Positions 48,476-56,742 of a DNA stretch of 64,000 bases are shown piece by piece. The position numbers and the translations under genes are program-made. The number at the start of each line of letters is the position of its first letter. Position 1 is the first letter of the stretch. The stretch covers positions 1-64,000 of the forward strand of contig NZ_MSJP01000061.1 of assembly GCF_014596525.1 (NCBI RefSeq), written 5' to 3'. The notes under the pieces are model-generated. The model was not told the DNA's origin and ran no database searches. It saw nothing but the letters and a program-made list of their open reading frames with translations. Origin of the DNA: Streptomyces sp. CBMA291 (lineage in GTDB: Bacteria > Actinomycetota > Actinomycetes > Streptomycetales > Streptomycetaceae).

Positions 48476-48491
48476 ATTGGTGTAGACCACG
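48476..48491 (+). promoter_or_regulatory. dre site 2 upstream of nagE2
   Basis: ATTGGTGTAGACCACG, one base after dre site 1, matches the outer GGT/ACCAC positions with a slightly degenerate left arm. Together the two sites form a near-symmetric double operator. Confidence 0.8.
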
Positions 48492-48577
48492 CGGTTGGAA
48501 CACCGCGTTCCACGAGTCGCCGCCGCCCCCCTTCCCCTGTCCTCTGGCGGCGCCTTGCGCCCCACTGGAGGAAGTTG

Positions 48578-49843
48578 ATGAGTACGGCCACCGCCCAGGC
48601 CGCGGCTCCCGCGAAGAAGCGTGGATCCGGCCTGTTCCAGGGCCTGCAGAAGGTCGGTCGCAGCTTGCAGCTGCCGATCGCCGTGCTGCCGGCCGCGGGT
48701 ATCTTGCTCCGCCTCGGCCAGCCCGACGTCTTCGGCGCCGACGGTTTCGGCTGGGACAAGGTCGCCTCCGTCTTCGCCACCGCCGGCGGCGCGGTCTTCG
48801 ATAACCTGCCCATGCTCTTCTGTATCGGCGTCGCCATCGGCTTCGCCAAGAAGGCGGACGGCTCCACCGCCCTCGCCGCGCTGGTCGGCTTCCTGGTCTA
48901 CAGCAATGTGCTGAAGGCCTTCCCGGTCACCGAGGCGATCGTCAACACCACCGCCAACAAGGGTGTCGACGTCGCCGCGACGTACAACAACCCGGGCGTT
49001 CTCGGCGGCATCCTGATGGGTCTGCTCTCCGCCGTCCTGTGGCAGCGGTTCCACCGCACCAAGCTGGTCGACTGGCTCGGCTTCTTCAACGGGCGCCGCC
49101 TCGTCCCGATCATCATGGCCTTCGTCGGCACCGCCGTCGGTGTGATCTTCGGTCTGGTCTGGGAGCCCATCGGCAACGGCATCTCCAGCTTCGGCGAGTG
49201 GATGACCGGCCTCGGTGCCGGTGGCGCCGGTCTCTTCGGCCTCATCAACCGCGCGCTGATCCCGGTCGGCATGCACCAGTTCGTGAACACCGTCTCCTGG
49301 TTCCAGATCGGCGACTTCACCAACGCCGCCGGCGAGGTCGTCCACGGTGACCTCAACCGCTTCTTCGCCGGTGACCCCAGCGCCGGAATCTTCATGTCGG
49401 GCTTCTTCCCGATCATGATGTTCGGCCTCCCGGCCGCCGCGATCGCCATCGCCCACGCCGCCCGCCCCGAGCGCCGCAAGGCCGTCATGGGCATGATGGT
49501 CTCGCTGGCACTGACCTCCTTCGTCACCGGTATCACCGAGCCGATCGAGTTCACCTTCATGTTCATCGCGCCGGTCCTCTACGCGATCCACGCGGTCCTG
49601 ACCGCCATATCGATGGCCGTCACCTGGGCCTTCGGCGTCCACGCGGGCTTCACCTTCTCCGCCGGTCTGATCGACTTCGGCCTGAACTGGAGCCTCTCGA
49701 CCAAGCCCTGGCTGATCATCCCGATCGGTCTGGTCTTCGCGGTGGTCTACTACGTGCTCTTCCGCTTCGCGATCACCAAGTTCAACCTCCCCACCCCGGG
49801 CCGCGAGCCCGAGGAGGAGATCGAGGACCTCACCAAGGCGTGA
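48578..49843 (+). CDS. nagE2: PTS EIIC transporter for N-acetylglucosamine (NagE2)
   Basis: A 421-residue EIIC permease, closely similar to NagE1 over its length (QKVGRSLQLPIAVLPAAGILLRLG, LVDWLGFFNGRRLVPIIMAF, MHQFVNTVSWFQIGDF, SFVTGITEPIEFTFMFIAPVLYAIH at about 310-334). Tandem duplication of nagE is clear: stretches of DNA around 47430-47510 and 49065-49145 are nearly identical. The two dre sites and a GGAGG ribosome site place it under DasR control; it takes up and phosphorylates GlcNAc with NagF and the general PTS proteins. Confidence 0.93.
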   Translation: MSTATAQAAAPAKKRGSGLFQGLQKVGRSLQLPIAVLPAAGILLRLGQPDVFGADGFGWDKVASVFATAGGAVFDNLPMLFCIGVAIGFAKKADGSTALAALVGFLVYSNVLKAFPVTEAIVNTTANKGVDVAATYNNPGVLGGILMGLLSAVLWQRFHRTKLVDWLGFFNGRRLVPIIMAFVGTAVGVIFGLVWEPIGNGISSFGEWMTGLGAGGAGLFGLINRALIPVGMHQFVNTVSWFQIGDFTNAAGEVVHGDLNRFFAGDPSAGIFMSGFFPIMMFGLPAAAIAIAHAARPERRKAVMGMMVSLALTSFVTGITEPIEFTFMFIAPVLYAIHAVLTAISMAVTWAFGVHAGFTFSAGLIDFGLNWSLSTKPWLIIPIGLVFAVVYYVLFRFAITKFNLPTPGREPEEEIEDLTKA

Positions 49844-49859
49844 TCCTCACCCGCACCAA

Positions 49860-49905
49860 GGGGAAGGCCCCGGAACCGTCCAGGTTCCGGGGCCTTCCCC
49901 CTTTT
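49860..49905. terminator. Terminator between nagE2 and the convergent MBL gene
   Basis: 18-base arms (GGGGAAGGCCCCGGAACC and its complement) with a GTCCA loop, then CTTTT. It is a strong intrinsic terminator for nagE2 and is probably effective for the opposite strand too. Confidence 0.85.
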
Positions 49906-49956
49906 CCGCACGCGGCGGACCTGCGCCCGCCTCCCCGTACGCGTACGGGGAGACGC

Positions 49957-50709
49957 TCAGATCTCGTACACCGCGCCCGGTCTGGCCAGCTCCGCCGGGC
50001 CCGGGTAGACCGCGCGCGCGTCCGCCAGGTTCCGCTCGCCGTCGGTCCACGGCGGTACGTGGGTGAGGACCAGGCGGCCCACCGAGGCGCGGGCCGCTTC
50101 CGCACCCGCCTCCCGGCCGTTGAGGTGCAGGGCCGGGACGTCCTCCTTGCCATGGGTGAAGGAGGCCTCGCAGAGGAACAGATCGGTGCCCTCGGCCAGC
50201 TCGCGCAGCGACTCGCAGGTCCCGGTGTCCCCGGAGTACGTCAGCGAACGGCCGCCGTGCTCGATCCGGATGCCGTACGCCTCCACCGGGTGGCAGACCC
50301 GCTCGACGCGCACCGAGAACGGGCCGATCCCGAAGGAGCCCGGCTTCAGGGTGCGGAAGTCGAAGACCTCGCTCATCGAGCTGTCCGAGGGCGTGTCCGC
50401 GTACGCCGTGGTCAGCCGCTGCTCGGCGCCCTCGGGCGCGTACACCGGGATCTGGCCGCAGCGCCCGCCCTCGTGCCGGTAGTAGCGGGCGACGAAATAG
50501 GCGCACATGTCGATGCAGTGGTCGGCGTGCAGATGGCTGAGGAAGATCGCGTCGAGGTCGTACAGACCGATGTGACGCTGTAGCTCGCCGAGGGCGCCGT
50601 TGCCCATGTCGAGGAGCAGCCGGAAGCCGTCGGCCTCGACGAGGTAGCTCGAACAGGCCGAGTCCGCGGACGGGAACGACCCGGAGCAGCCGACGACGGT
50701 GAGCTTCAT
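49957..50709 (-). CDS. MBL-fold metallo-hydrolase (RNase Z-like)
   Basis: A 250-residue zinc hydrolase. LTVVGCSGSFPSADSACSSYLV starts the fold; the metal motif is LSHLHADHCIDM (HxHxDH), with later ligands at GDTGTCESL and LVLTHVPPW. The overall pattern is that of the RNase Z/PhnP-like branch. In other actinobacteria this protein often lies near rph and rdgB, as here. Substrate is unproven: phosphodiester hydrolysis is the family expectation. Confidence 0.88.
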   Translation of the reverse strand: MKLTVVGCSGSFPSADSACSSYLVEADGFRLLLDMGNGALGELQRHIGLYDLDAIFLSHLHADHCIDMCAYFVARYYRHEGGRCGQIPVYAPEGAEQRLTTAYADTPSDSSMSEVFDFRTLKPGSFGIGPFSVRVERVCHPVEAYGIRIEHGGRSLTYSGDTGTCESLRELAEGTDLFLCEASFTHGKEDVPALHLNGREAGAEAARASVGRLVLTHVPPWTDGERNLADARAVYPGPAELARPGAVYEI

Positions 50710-50911
50710 GGAGCGTGAACCTCCGTGGACGGATACGGAAAGCGCGCTGGGGAGGGGGAGGCTGTGCGGTCTGTCGAGCGTACGGCGCGGCCGGGCCCCT
50801 GGCTCCTCCGTGGTGGCCCGTTGTGGGCGAACTCACGGGCTCTGTCACCGGTTCGGATGGAAGGCGGGCCGTCGCGGTGGCGCGGGCGGGGCGCCGGTAC
50901 GGTCTTGAGGT

Positions 50912-51433
50912 ATGGACACGTCATGGTGGCTCGCGTCGGCCGGAGTCGTACTGCTCGCGTTGGTGACGGCGCTCGCCGAGGGACGCAAGCGCTCGTCCCG
51001 GCGGCCCACCGGCCGGACCCGCCCGCCGCGCGGCCCCTCGACCTCGGGGAAGGCGCCGGGAAGGGCACCCGGCAGGGCCTCGGGGAAGGCTCCCGGCAAG
51101 GCTTCTGACAGGGCGTCGGCGCGGCTGCCGAAGCAGGGGGAGATCTGGTGGGCGGACGTGCCCTTCGAGGACGGGCCCGGTTCGAAGGACCGGCCGTGTC
51201 TGGTGCTCTCGCTCCGCGGCGACCGGGCTCTCGTCGCCAAGATCACCAGCAAGCACCATGACGAGCGGCCCGGGGTGATCGCGCTGCCGCCGGGTGTGGT
51301 GGGCGACGCGCGGGGGCGGGCGAGCTTCCTGGAGACGGACGAGCTGCGGGAGGTGCCGGTGGCGCGTTTCCGCCGTAAAGCGGGGATGGCGGACCCGGTC
51401 CTGTGGAACCGGGTCCGCCATCTGGCGCGGTAG
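50912..51433 (+). CDS. Membrane-anchored PemK/MazF-like protein
   Basis: A 173-residue protein. An N-terminal span (WWLASAGVVLLALVTALAEG) is followed by a basic low-complexity linker (GKAPGRAPGRASGKAPGKAS) and a PemK-type domain (about 73-173): PKQGEIWWADVPFEDGPGSKDRPCLVLSL, ALVAKITSKHHDERPGVIAL. The beta-barrel motifs GEIWWADVPF and KDRPCLVL are those of MazF-like RNases. No antitoxin gene adjoins it, so it may not be a toxin; a housekeeping membrane-bound RNase-like role is possible. Confidence 0.78.
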   Translation: MDTSWWLASAGVVLLALVTALAEGRKRSSRRPTGRTRPPRGPSTSGKAPGRAPGRASGKAPGKASDRASARLPKQGEIWWADVPFEDGPGSKDRPCLVLSLRGDRALVAKITSKHHDERPGVIALPPGVVGDARGRASFLETDELREVPVARFRRKAGMADPVLWNRVRHLAR

Positions 51434-51528
51434 ACCCGCGCGGGGCGGGGCCTGATCGGCCGCGGGGGCGCGAGGCCTGGTGGGGCCGGGCCTGGCCGGG
51501 CGGGACCAGGCCGGAGCCGTACCGGGGC

Positions 51529-52479
51529 TCAGGCCCAGAGCTGGCCCTGGACCGCCGCGATCGCCTCTTCCGTGGTCGCGGCCGTGTAGAGGCCGGTGGA
51601 GAGGTACTTCCAGCCACCGTCGGCGACGACGAACGCGATGTCCGCGCTCTCCCCCGCCTTCAGCGCCTTGTTGCCGACGCCGATCGCCGCGTGCAGGGCG
51701 GCGCCGGTGGAGACGCCCGCGAAAATGCCCTCCTGCTGGAGGAGTTCACGGGTACGGGTGACGGCGTCGGCGGAGCCGACGGAGAACCGGGTGGTGAGGA
51801 CGGAGGCGTCGTACAGCTCCGGTACGAAGCCCTCGTCGAGGTTCCGCAGCCCGTAGACGAGGTCGTCGTAGCGCGGCTCGGCGGCGACGATCTTCACATC
51901 GGGCTTGTGCTCGCGCAGATAGCGGCCGACGCCCATGAGGGTGCCGGTGGTGCCGAGCCCGGCCACGAAGTGCGTGATCGAGGGCAGGTCGGCGAGGATC
52001 TCGGGGCCGGTGGTGGCGTAGTGGGCGCCCGCGTTGTGCGGGTTGCCGTACTGGTAGAGCATCACCCAGTCCGGGTGCTCGGCGGCCAGCTCCTTGGCGA
52101 CGCGGACCGCCGTGTTGGAGCCGCCCGCCGCCGGGGACGAGATGATCTCGGCGCCCCACATGGCGAGCAGCTGCCGCCGCTCCTCACTGGTGTTCTCGGG
52201 CATGACGCAGACGATGCGGTAGCCCTTGAGCTTGGCGGCCATGGCGAGGGAGATGCCGGTGTTGCCGCTGGTCGGCTCCAGGATGGTGCAGCCGGGGGTG
52301 AGGCGGCCGTCCTTCTCCGCCTGCTCGATCATGTGGAGCGCGGGGCGGTCCTTGACCGAGCCGGTCGGGTTGCGGTCCTCCAGCTTCGCCCAGATGCGGA
52401 CGTCTTCGGAGGGCGAGAGCCGGGGGAGGCGGACGAGCGGCGTGTTGCCGACCGCCTCCAGCGAGGAGTCGTAGCGCAT
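51529..52479 (-). CDS. cysM: CysO-dependent cysteine synthase (CysM)
   Basis: A 316-residue PLP enzyme that makes cysteine from O-phosphoserine and the thiocarboxylated carrier CysO. The PLP lysine is Lys43 in NPTGSVKDRPA; PTSGNTGIS and FVAGLGTTGTLMGVG bind the cofactor phosphate. It lies 5 bases after cysO on the same strand, and the JAMM protease gene at 56131 completes the route. The N-terminus MRYDSSLEAVGNTPLVRLPRL is typical of mycobacterial-type CysM. Confidence 0.92.
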   Translation of the reverse strand: MRYDSSLEAVGNTPLVRLPRLSPSEDVRIWAKLEDRNPTGSVKDRPALHMIEQAEKDGRLTPGCTILEPTSGNTGISLAMAAKLKGYRIVCVMPENTSEERRQLLAMWGAEIISSPAAGGSNTAVRVAKELAAEHPDWVMLYQYGNPHNAGAHYATTGPEILADLPSITHFVAGLGTTGTLMGVGRYLREHKPDVKIVAAEPRYDDLVYGLRNLDEGFVPELYDASVLTTRFSVGSADAVTRTRELLQQEGIFAGVSTGAALHAAIGVGNKALKAGESADIAFVVADGGWKYLSTGLYTAATTEEAIAAVQGQLWA

Positions 52480-52484
52480 GTGGA

Positions 52485-52763
52485 TCAGACCATGCCGCCG
52501 GCGACGGCCGGCAGGATCGTGACGCTGTCGCCGTCGGTGAGCTTGGTGTCGATGCCGTCGAGGAAGCGGACGTCCTCGTCGTTCAGGTAGACGTTGACGA
52601 AGCGGCGGAGCTTGCCGCCGTCGACGATGCGCGCCTCGATGCCGTTGTGGCGGGTCTCCAGGTCGGCGAAAAGCTCGGAGAGGGTGCCGCCGCTGCCCTC
52701 GACGGCCTTCTCGCCGTCGGTGTAGGTGCGGAGGATGGTCGGGATGCGGACCTCGATGGCCAT
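52485..52763 (-). CDS. cysO: Sulfur-carrier protein CysO (MoaD/ThiS family)
   Basis: A 92-residue ubiquitin-like carrier: MAIEVRIPTILRTYTDGEKAVEG, then FADLETRHNGIEARIVDG and VYLNDEDVRFLDG. The C-terminus is AVAGGMV, so the functional Gly-Gly is followed by Met-Val rather than being terminal. In actinobacteria a JAMM peptidase is known to expose the Gly-Gly before thiocarboxylation. It overlaps neither neighbour but is 5 bases from cysM. A leader peptide gene lies upstream. Confidence 0.9.
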   Translation of the reverse strand: MAIEVRIPTILRTYTDGEKAVEGSGGTLSELFADLETRHNGIEARIVDGGKLRRFVNVYLNDEDVRFLDGIDTKLTDGDSVTILPAVAGGMV

Positions 52764-52855
52764 GGCGTGGGCTCCTGTCGGAAGTGGCGTGAAGGGCGCG
52801 CTGCTGGGGCCCCCGCGCGGAGGGGGGTCGTGAAAAGGTGCGCTCGGCCGGTGTA

Positions 52856-52972
52856 TCAGAGCGCAGCGCGGGACGGACACATCGCGCTGGCGAGGCGGCA
52901 CAGGTCGACGTGCAGGCGGCCTACGAGCATGACCGTGCCCGGAGTCTCTTCGCTCACGTCGTGGGAAACCAT
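52856..52972 (-). CDS. Cys-containing leader peptide of the cysteine genes
   Basis: A 38-residue (ATG 52972) or 24-residue (ATG 52930) peptide ending MLVGRLHVDLCRLASAMCP plus SRAAL. The HVDLCRLASA-C pattern is that of the short Streptomyces peptides found before sulfur and cysteine genes. Two Cys codons near the stop fit a ribosome-sensing role: slow translation under cysteine shortage could raise cysO-cysM expression. Its stop lies 93 bases before the cysO start. Confidence 0.72.
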   Translation of the reverse strand: MVSHDVSEETPGTVMLVGRLHVDLCRLASAMCPSRAAL

Positions 52973-53016
52973 GGGCTCATCGTATCGATTCCCGGTCCGG
53001 GTTTCGGAATGTGATC

Positions 53017-53802
53017 TCACATGGTGGATGTTTGGCGACCGGTGGCCGGACGGGCCTGGTAGAGGACGGTCGGGGAACCCGTCCCGGGGTGGGGGATGAC
53101 CTCGGCTTCCACCCCGTAGACGGCGGCCAGGAGGGCGGGGGTCAGGACCTCGGCGGGGGTGCCGCCGGTGACGACCCGGCCGCGCTCCAGGACGTAGAGC
53201 CGGTCGCAGTACGCCCCCGCGAGGTTGAGGTCGTGGAGGGCGAGCAGATTGGTGGTGCCCAGGGTGCGGACCAGGGCGAGGACGTCGAGCTGATGGCGGA
53301 TGTCCAGATGGTTGGTGGGCTCGTCGAGGACGAGCAGCTCCGGTTCCTGGACGAGGGCGCGGGCGACCAGGGCGCGCTGGCGTTCGCCGCCGGAGAGGGT
53401 GGGGTACGGGCGGTCGGCGAGGTCCGCGAGGCCGACCCGGGCGAGGGCCCTCCCGGCGCGCTCGTGGTCGGCGCCGGTGTCGCCCTCCCAGAAGCGCTTG
53501 TGCGGGGAGCGGCCGAGGGCGACGAGTTCGCGGACGGTCAGCTCGAACTCGACGGCGCCGTCCTGGGGGACGGTGGCGACGCGGCGGGCGCGGGCCTTGG
53601 GGCCGAGGGCGCGCAGGTCCTCGCCGCCGAGGAGGGCGTGGCCCGCGGTGGGGGCGAGGGTGCCGTAGACGCAGCGCAGGAGGGTGGTCTTGCCGCTGCC
53701 GTTGGGGCCGATGAGTCCGACGGTCTCGCCGGGGCGGACGGTGAGGTCGGCGGAGCGGAGCCGGGCTCCGTACGAGAGTCCCTGGACGCGCAGTTCGGTC
53801 AC
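53017..53802 (-). CDS. ABC transporter ATP-binding protein (cobalamin importer, BtuD-like)
   Basis: A 261-residue FecE/BtuD-type ATPase: Walker A GPNGSGKTTLLRCVYG, Q-loop VPQDGAVEFELTV, signature LSGGERQRALVARALVQEP, Walker B LLVLDEPTNHLD and His switch LLALHDLNLAG. It overlaps the permease stop by 4 bases. With the permease and binding protein, and the B12 riboswitch upstream, it makes a cobalamin or corrinoid importer. Confidence 0.88.
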   Translation of the reverse strand: MTELRVQGLSYGARLRSADLTVRPGETVGLIGPNGSGKTTLLRCVYGTLAPTAGHALLGGEDLRALGPKARARRVATVPQDGAVEFELTVRELVALGRSPHKRFWEGDTGADHERAGRALARVGLADLADRPYPTLSGGERQRALVARALVQEPELLVLDEPTNHLDIRHQLDVLALVRTLGTTNLLALHDLNLAGAYCDRLYVLERGRVVTGGTPAEVLTPALLAAVYGVEAEVIPHPGTGSPTVLYQARPATGRQTSTM

Positions 53803-54884
53803 GGGGTGGTTCCTTCCGGGCGGCGGCGCATCAGCCAGAGGAAGAACGGGCCGCCGGTGAGGGCGGTGAGGACGCCGACGGGGATGTCCTGGGGTGCGGC
53901 GACGGTCCGGGCGGCGAGGTCGGCGAGGACCAGGGCGAGCGCTCCGCCGAGGGCGGCGACGGGCAGCAGGCGCCGGTGCGGGGCGCCGACGGCGAGCCGG
54001 GCGGCGTGCGGGGCCATGAGTCCGACGAAGCCGACGGCGCCGCTGGCGGCGACCATGACGGCGGTGACGAGGGAGGCGAGGACGAAGACGGCGGCGCGGA
54101 AGCGGGCGGTGTCGAGCCCGAGGACGGTGGCGCCCTCCTCGCCGACGAGGAGCAGGTCGAGGGGGCGGGCGAGGGCGAGGAGGAGTCCGGTGCCGAGGAC
54201 GAGGACGGCGGCGGGCAGCAGGAGGGTGTCCCAGCGGGCGCTGCCGAGGCCGCCGAGGGACCAGAACATGGCCTCCTGGAAGTGCTCGGGGCGTCCGGCG
54301 AGGACGAGGAGGAGGGTGGCGAGGGCGGAGAGGACGTAGGAGACGGCGACTCCGGCGAGGACGAGCCGGGTGCCGGTCAGGACACCGCCCTTGCGGGCGA
54401 GGCCGTAGACGAGGACGAGGGCGAGGAGGGCACCGGCGAAGGCGCCGGTGGGCAGGGCGACGGTGGTGGTGATCCCGGCGACGAGGCCGGTGCCGCCGCC
54501 GACGACCAGGACGAGGACGGCTCCGGCGGAGGCGCCGGAGGAGATCCCGAGGAGGAAGGGGTCGGCGAGCCGGTTGCGGACGAGAGCCTGGAGGACGGCG
54601 CCGACGACGGCGAGTCCGGCGCCGACGACCACGCCGAGCAGGACCCGGGGCAGGCGTACGTCGAGGACGATCGTGCGGTACGGGGAGGGGGCGGCGCGGC
54701 CGGTGAGGGCGTCGAGGACCTGTCCCGGCGGGACGCGGACGGAGCCGAGGGCGAGGGAGGCCAGGGCGGCGAGGGCGAGGGCGGCGAGGAGTCCGGCGAC
54801 GACGAGGGCGTAGCGGGCGGGGCGCGCGGGGGCGGGGGCCCCGGCCTCGTGGCGGGCCGGGGCGGGGCGGGTGGCGGTCTTCAC
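53799..54884 (-). CDS. FecCD family ABC permease (cobalamin importer, BtuC-like)
   Basis: A 361-residue permease of the ten-span FecCD/BtuC type. Family marks are LGSVRVPPGQVLDALTG, DVRLPRVLLGVVVGAGLAVVGAVLQALVRNRLADPFLLGISSGASAGAVLVL (segment about 75-126) and GFVGLMAPHAARLAVGAPHRRLLP. The first ~35 residues are a polar Ala/Pro leader. It is the middle gene of the B12 importer operon. Confidence 0.9.
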   Translation of the reverse strand: MKTATRPAPARHEAGAPAPARPARYALVVAGLLAALALAALASLALGSVRVPPGQVLDALTGRAAPSPYRTIVLDVRLPRVLLGVVVGAGLAVVGAVLQALVRNRLADPFLLGISSGASAGAVLVLVVGGGTGLVAGITTTVALPTGAFAGALLALVLVYGLARKGGVLTGTRLVLAGVAVSYVLSALATLLLVLAGRPEHFQEAMFWSLGGLGSARWDTLLLPAAVLVLGTGLLLALARPLDLLLVGEEGATVLGLDTARFRAAVFVLASLVTAVMVAASGAVGFVGLMAPHAARLAVGAPHRRLLPVAALGGALALVLADLAARTVAAPQDIPVGVLTALTGGPFFLWLMRRRPEGTTP

Positions 54885-54894
54885 GGGGCGGGGA

Positions 54895-55914
54895 TCACCG
54901 GGCGGCGGGGGTGGTGGTGCCGGTGGCCGGGTGGAGCTGGGCGGCGAGGGTGCCGACGGCGGCGGGGACGCGGACGCCGAGGACGGTGTCGGAGAGCGGC
55001 ATCACGGCGAACCGGCGGTTCTTGACGGCGGGGACGTCCTTGAGGGCGGGGTCGTCGAGGAGCCGCTTCTTCTTCTGCGCGAGGGTGGTGGAGCCGTAGT
55101 CGTAGAGGACGATGACCTCGGGCTTGCGGGCGACGACCTGTTCCCAGGTGGCGTCGCCGAAGGTCTTGTCGAGGTCGGCGAAGACGTTCCGGCCGCCGGC
55201 GCGGGTGATGAGTTCGTTGCCGATGCCCTTGCCGCCCGCCGTGAACGCGGTCTTGTCGCCGCTGTCGTAGACGAGGACGGAGACGGGTTCGACGCCCTTG
55301 AGGCGCTGTTCGGTGGCGGCGAGGGTGGTGCGGGCCTCGCGGATCCAGGTCTCGGCGCGGTCGGCGACGCCGAAGGTGCGGCCGGTCTCGCGGACTTCGC
55401 GGTAGAGGTCGTCGACGGAGGTCGCTCCGGTGGGGCAGTACTCGGTGTTGAGCCGGGTGGCGATGCCCGCGCGGGCCAGGTCCTCGCGGCTGCGGCCGTC
55501 CTTGGCGGCGAAGGCGGAGGAGTAGCCGCCGTAGACGAAGTCGGGGTCGGCGGCGAGGAGGGCCTCCTTGGAGGGGTACTCCTTCGCGAGGACGGGGACG
55601 GCGGCGTAGGCCTTCGCGTAGGCGGGGAGGACGGCGTCGTCGAGGTAGGCGGTGCCGACGAGCGACTTCTCAAGGCCGAGGGCCAGCATGATCTCGGTGA
55701 CGTGCTGGTTCATGGTGACCGCGCGCTTCGGCGGGGCCTGGTAGGTGCTGGTCACACCGCAGTTGGTGACGGTGTACGGGAATCCGGCGGCGGTCTTCGC
55801 GGGCGGGGCGGCGGCTCCGGGGCCGGTCCCGGGGGTGGCTTCGGGGGTGGCCGAGCAGGCGGCGAGCAGCGGGACGAGGGCGAGCGCGGACAGCAGCGGG
55901 CGGCGCCGGAACAT
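54895..55914 (-). CDS. ABC transporter substrate-binding lipoprotein (cobalamin importer, BtuF-like)
   Basis: A 339-residue binding protein of the FecB/BtuF two-lobed fold. Lipobox LLAACS puts the lipidated Cys near residue 20. NCGVTSTYQAPPKRAVTMNQHVTEIMLALGL, EALLAADPDFVYGGYSS and KPEVIVLYDYGS are typical. The cobalamin riboswitch 49 bases upstream points to B12 or corrinoids, though the protein alone could equally bind a siderophore. GGAGGAGG precedes ATG 55914. Confidence 0.88.
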   Translation of the reverse strand: MFRRRPLLSALALVPLLAACSATPEATPGTGPGAAAPPAKTAAGFPYTVTNCGVTSTYQAPPKRAVTMNQHVTEIMLALGLEKSLVGTAYLDDAVLPAYAKAYAAVPVLAKEYPSKEALLAADPDFVYGGYSSAFAAKDGRSREDLARAGIATRLNTEYCPTGATSVDDLYREVRETGRTFGVADRAETWIREARTTLAATEQRLKGVEPVSVLVYDSGDKTAFTAGGKGIGNELITRAGGRNVFADLDKTFGDATWEQVVARKPEVIVLYDYGSTTLAQKKKRLLDDPALKDVPAVKNRRFAVMPLSDTVLGVRVPAAVGTLAAQLHPATGTTTPAAR

Positions 55915-55962
55915 GGCGGGACGAGCCTCCTCCGGGGATTTCCACGTCCCCGATCGGTGCTG

Positions 55963-56063
55963 GAAGGCGGCAGGTCAGTTCCTGGCTTCCGCCCCTCGGA
56001 AGGGCGGTCACAGTGGCGGGACCGTGCCGGATTCGCACCGGCTTCCTGGGTCCTGCCGCCTTT
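55963..56063 (-). ncRNA. Cobalamin riboswitch
   Basis: On the minus strand the closing stem AAGGCGGCAGG/CCTGCCGCCTT encloses AAGCCGGTGCGAATCCGGC, CGGTCCCGCCACTGTGA and the B12 box GCCAGGAACTG. These are the conserved parts of the cobalamin aptamer in the usual order. It lies in the leader of the BtuF-like gene and should shut the importer off when B12 is plentiful. Confidence 0.92.
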
Positions 56064-56130
56064 GGGTCCCGGTCAGTCTCTCACTGCGGCCGAGGACGGC
56101 TCGCGGGGTGTCCGGCCCGCGCGGGGAGGG

Positions 56131-56568
56131 TCAGTCGGCGTCGGTCTCGTACGCCTCGACGACCTTGACGTCCTCTTCGGTGACGAGGCCGTCGACGATG
56201 GAGAAGGAGCGGAACTGGAAGGGGCCCGCGCCGTCGGTGTCGGCGGTGGAGACGAGGACGTAGTGGGCCCGGGGCTCGTTCGCGTAGGTGATGTCCGTAC
56301 GGGACGGGTAGGCCTCGGTCGCGGTGTGCGAGTGGTAGACGATGACGGGCTCCTCGTCCCGGTCGTCCATCTCGCGGTAGAGCTTGAGCAGGTCCGCGGA
56401 GTCGAACTCGTAGAAGGTGGGCGAGCGGGCGGCGTTCAGCATCGGAATGAACCGCTCGGGGCGGCCGGAGCCTTCCGGTCCCGCGACCACGCCGCAGGCC
56501 TCGTCGGGGTGGTCCGCGCGGGAGTGTTCCACGATCTGGTCGTACAGGGCCCGGGTGATGGTCAGCAT
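56131..56568 (-). CDS. mec: JAMM/M67 metallopeptidase (Mec+-like)
   Basis: A 145-residue zinc peptidase. The JAMM motif is complete: Glu in HPDEACGVVAG, then YHSHTATEAYPSRTD giving HxH-x7-S-x2-D. In Mycobacterium tuberculosis the homolog Mec frees cysteine from the CysO-cysteine adduct, and relatives trim carrier-protein tails. With cysO and cysM 4 kb away it completes the protein-thiocarboxylate route to cysteine. It begins at ATG 56568. Confidence 0.9.
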   Translation of the reverse strand: MLTITRALYDQIVEHSRADHPDEACGVVAGPEGSGRPERFIPMLNAARSPTFYEFDSADLLKLYREMDDRDEEPVIVYHSHTATEAYPSRTDITYANEPRAHYVLVSTADTDGAGPFQFRSFSIVDGLVTEEDVKVVEAYETDAD

Positions 56569-56587
56569 GCCGTCAGGATAAGCCGAT

Positions 56588-56624
56588 GGGCCGTCTCGTA
56601 CCGAGGGATGGTACGAGACGGCCC
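56588..56624 (-). terminator. Terminator upstream of the JAMM gene
   Basis: 15-base arms (GGGCCGTCTCGTACC and its complement) with a 7-base loop. It follows the secreted-protein gene at 56743 on the same strand and probably ends its transcript. Confidence 0.75.
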
Positions 56625-56742
56625 GGATGTCGAGACGGGGCAGGTCAGGCGGGCTGTTCGAAGTGGTCTCCCGTATACCCGTACGGGTGGTCGACCCCGA
56701 GGGAGGCGAGGGCGGCGGGGACGACAGGAGGTATCGGCGGCG

